Below, in pieces: positions 3,790 to 5,760 of a stretch of 5,760 nt of DNA. The translations under genes and the position numbers were made by a program. The notes under the pieces were generated by a model. It ran no database searches. It was not told the origin of the DNA and saw only the letters and a list, made by a program, of their open reading frames with translations. Each line of letters opens with the position of its first letter. Within the stretch, counting starts at the first letter, position 1. This DNA is from Rhodobacterales bacterium (GTDB lineage Bacteria > Pseudomonadota > Alphaproteobacteria > Rhodobacterales > Rhodobacteraceae): positions 862-6,621 of the forward strand of contig JAAFIJ010000160.1 of NCBI GenBank assembly GCA_013298675.1, given 5' to 3'.

Positions 3790-5114
3790 CACTCCCCCTT
3801 GATCAGCTTGCGACGGAGCCAGCCTGAGAGGCTGTCCATCAGCATAACCATCAACACGATCAGGACCATGTAATAGGCCACTTCTTCCCAGTCTTTCTGG
3901 GTTTGAATCGCTTGGGTCAGCAACAGACCAATGCCGCCGCCGACGATCGCCCCGATTACTGTGGCGCTGCGGGTGTTGGATTCCAGATAGTACAGAACCT
4001 GAGATAGCAGGACCGGCGTGATCTGCGGGATCACCCCAAAGCGGGCACGCTGCAGGGCGTTTGCCCCGGTGGATTGCACCCCCTCGACCTGCTTTTCGTC
4101 GATGTTTTCCAAGGCTTCTGAGAACATCTTGCCAAAAGACCCCACATCCGTGATTGCAATCGCAATCGCCCCGGTCATCGGCCCCGGCCCAAAAGCGCGC
4201 GACAGGATCACAGTCCAGATCAGGCCATCCACACCGCGGATGAAGTCGAAAACGCGACGGGCGGTAAAGCGCAAGGCCCCCAGCGGCATGAAATTGCGCG
4301 CGGCCAGAAACCCAAGCGGCAGGGCAATCAGTGCCGCCGTCATGGTCCCAAGGAAGGCCATCAGGATCGTCTCGAAGATCGCCCAGGCCACATCGCCATG
4401 CCGCCACATCTTGTTGGTCCAGAATTCCGACAACATGTAGCCAATGTTAGAGCGAGCAGAGTCAATCCGGTCACCTGCCACCACAAGGTTGGCAAGCTGG
4501 ACGAAGGATTTGCCATAGAACGGGCTGTCCAGAGTAAAGAACCACAGCTCCCAGCCCGGTTCATATTTGAACGTCTCGACTTTTGAGCGCGAGTAGTTGA
4601 AACGGCCCGCTTTGGTGGTCACCGACACCTTGTTGTCGGACACCGAAATCCAGTCGGGAATGGGTTGAGGGGCGGTTAGCACCGGCTTGCCGCCTTCGGG
4701 TCGGATATCGATGGTGCCGTAACCGGGAACAATCATCCGCGCGCCTGCCGCGTCATAAGTTACCAGATGGCCCGTCCCCAGATTAATCTTGGTCACATCG
4801 CCTGTGATGGTCACCCAGTCGGGCAACATGCCGGGCGGATAGGTGCCCTTGGCTTCGCCTTCAATGGCCACGACCACCGAACCCGACCGGTTGTCGCGGG
4901 TGACATGGGTCTTGTGCGACCAGAAATCCGACAGCAAGATTGCTGCATTGTCGAACCGCGCGCGTTGCGCCAGCCCGGCCAGATCAAAGCTGATGGCGGC
5001 ATAAAGCAGATAGGCCAGAATGATCGCTGGAACCGCAAAGGCCATACGCCGTTTGGCATCAAAAGACCGGGTGACGGTGTCGATCAGCGAAGGCGCAGCA
5101 GAGGTCATGGTCAT
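3789..5114 (-). CDS. phnE: Phosphonate ABC transporter permease PhnE, long form with periplasmic domain
   Basis: This 441-residue inner-membrane protein is the second PhnE permease of a phosphonate importer. A first membrane span (about 25-45) is followed by about 180 mostly polar residues predicted to be periplasmic, then the binding-protein-dependent permease domain (about 245-436). The latter contains the EAA loop that docks the ATPase, EGVQSTGANALQRARFGVIPQ (344-364), and the conserved ESNTRSATVIGAIVGGGIG stretch (378-396). The extended N-terminal region is, as I recall, usual for the longer of the paired alphaproteobacterial PhnE proteins. The start at 5114 has AAGGGG 9 bases upstream, and an ATG two codons later at 5108 is also possible. 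It begins 3 bases after the upstream phnE stop and overlaps the transferase start by one base, so the three genes form one translationally coupled operon. Substrate range cannot be read from sequence. Confidence 0.93.
   Translation of the reverse strand: MTMTSAAPSLIDTVTRSFDAKRRMAFAVPAIILAYLLYAAISFDLAGLAQRARFDNAAILLSDFWSHKTHVTRDNRSGSVVVAIEGEAKGTYPPGMLPDWVTITGDVTKINLGTGHLVTYDAAGARMIVPGYGTIDIRPEGGKPVLTAPQPIPDWISVSDNKVSVTTKAGRFNYSRSKVETFKYEPGWELWFFTLDSPFYGKSFVQLANLVVAGDRIDSARSNIGYMLSEFWTNKMWRHGDVAWAIFETILMAFLGTMTAALIALPLGFLAARNFMPLGALRFTARRVFDFIRGVDGLIWTVILSRAFGPGPMTGAIAIAITDVGSFGKMFSEALENIDEKQVEGVQSTGANALQRARFGVIPQITPVLLSQVLYYLESNTRSATVIGAIVGGGIGLLLTQAIQTQKDWEEVAYYMVLIVLMVMLMDSLSGWLRRKLIKGE
3795..3800 (-). 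promoter_or_regulatory. Ribosome binding site of the hexapeptide transferase, within the end of phnE
   Basis: On the - strand these bases read AAGGGG, 5 bases before the ATG at 3789. They encode the Lys-Gly of the C-terminal KGE. The same arrangement is seen at the previous junction. Confidence 0.65.
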
Positions 5115-5117
5115 GGC

Positions 5118-5760
5118 TTAATACCCCTTCACCAGCTTGTTGCGGTAATGGTCCGAGATGCGGTCGATCACAACAATTGTGACGAACAACAGAAGGAAGA
5201 TCGCCACGACCTTGTCATAACGTCCCTGACCCCATTGCATCGCAAGCTTGAGGTCATGGCCAATGCCGCCTTCACCCACAAAACCCAGAATGGCGCTGGC
5301 GCGGACGTTGATCTCGAACCGCAAAAGGGCATAGGACAGCCAGTTGGGTGCGACCTGCGGGATTACGCCCAGCCACATGCGCTGAATCCAGGTCGCGCCG
5401 ACCGAGGCGAGGCCTTCGACCGGTTTCAGATCGGCATTTTCGGCGACTTCGGAAAACAATTTGCCCAGGGCGCCGCCTGTGTGCAGCGCAATGGCGATGA
5501 CGGCGGGCACAGGACCACCGCCCAGAATATAGATCAAAACAAGCGCGATCACGATTTCCGGGATGGCGCGCAGTGCGTCCATGGTTCGGCGAAAGACCGG
5601 GATCAGGCGGGGCCAGCGGGCGAGGCCGCGCGTTGCCAAAAGCGACAGCGACATGGCGGCCAGCCCACCCAACAACGTGGCAACCGCGGCGATGTTCAGC
5701 GTCTCGATCAGGGCGGGGATATGTTCCAGAAAAATGCCCGGCAGCTTGGCCAACTTGACC
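5118..5760 (-). CDS. phnE: Phosphonate ABC transporter permease PhnE, short form (5' end outside window)
   Basis: About 213 C-terminal residues are visible; the frame runs open to the window edge, so the start and probably the first membrane span lie outside. It is a permease of the binding-protein-dependent type. Several spans are visible, and the EAA loop EGLASVGATWIQRMWLGVIPQ lies at 5417-5355. It is followed by FEINVRASAILGFVGEGGIG, which parallels the same segment in the long PhnE. The TTG at 5753 is in frame but is not a credible start, because PhnE proteins are longer. The protein would pair with the long PhnE to form a heterodimeric channel, fed by a PhnD binding protein and energised by PhnC, both expected further right on the - strand. 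Its last codons (Lys-Gly-Tyr) contain the AAGGGG that serves as ribosome binding site of the next gene. Confidence 0.92.
   Translation of the reverse strand, partial: VKLAKLPGIFLEHIPALIETLNIAAVATLLGGLAAMSLSLLATRGLARWPRLIPVFRRTMDALRAIPEIVIALVLIYILGGGPVPAVIAIALHTGGALGKLFSEVAENADLKPVEGLASVGATWIQRMWLGVIPQVAPNWLSYALLRFEINVRASAILGFVGEGGIGHDLKLAMQWGQGRYDKVVAIFLLLFVTIVVIDRISDHYRNKLVKGY
5124..5129 (-). promoter_or_regulatory. Ribosome binding site of the long phnE, within the end of the short phnE
   Basis: On the - strand these bases read AAGGGG, 9 bases before the ATG at 5114. They also encode the Lys-Gly of the C-terminal KGY, so the initiation signal lies inside the preceding coding sequence. Confidence 0.65.

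Noticed and set aside
3790..4407. The transferase frame stays open upstream to 4407.
   Set aside because: This extension overlaps phnE in another frame and its translation is low-complexity; the ATG at 3789 with its ribosome binding site and TGATG overlap is the true start.
1..5760. tRNA or rRNA genes, CRISPR arrays, insertion sequences or replication origins.
   Set aside because: No cloverleaf-like segment, regular direct repeats with spacers, transposase-like protein or terminal inverted repeats were found by reading both strands.

Overview
The window looks like part of a phosphonate (phn) catabolism region from an alphaproteobacterium, most likely Rhodobacterales (Roseobacter group). The reasons are moderately high GC, a PhnM of the alphaproteobacterial type, two consecutive PhnE permeases of which the second carries a large periplasmic insertion, and a phn-type hexapeptide transferase directly after them. 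The taxon is inferred from gene content and protein style, not from a database match.

Layout, left to right: (1) the last codons of an unknown + strand gene, ending at 47. (2) A near-consensus PhoB (Pho) box at 48-65 with a -10 element at 74-79, then phnM (108-1268, +). (3) About 350 bases without a convincing gene, containing the palindrome GGTATATACC, which fits the operator consensus of HutC-type GntR repressors, the subfamily that includes PhnF. (4) A GNAT acetyltransferase gene (1621-2082, +). (5) A gene fossil at about 2158-2684, in which the C-terminal part of a second hexapeptide transferase (- strand, frameshifted and with stops) is fused to the C-terminal part of a second phnM (+ strand). 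(6) A 106-residue, two-helix membrane protein (2757-3077, +) behind a good sigma70-like promoter that would give a leaderless mRNA. (7) On the - strand, reading leftward from the right edge, a tightly packed operon: phnE (partial, to 5118), a second phnE (5114-3789), and the hexapeptide transferase (3789-3172).

Functionally, the two PhnE permeases would form the membrane channel of a phosphonate ABC importer, with PhnD and PhnC expected just beyond the right edge. PhnM hydrolyses the 5-triphosphate of the ribose methylphosphonate intermediate made by PhnGHIL, so that PhnJ can cleave the C-P bond. The Pho box indicates induction of phnM under phosphate starvation. The hexapeptide transferase is a common companion of C-P lyase genes, with no established substrate that I know of.

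The most interesting structure is the fossil. Its two halves join at a point where the two intact genes share the hexamer GCCAAG, which points to a deletion between short direct repeats in an ancestral divergent arrangement (transferase on -, phnM on +). The intact genes in this window are in the opposite, convergent arrangement. This suggests a former extra copy of the phn locus that collapsed internally. I see no evidence for a wholly new biological system. The notable content is this scar and the regulatory sites.
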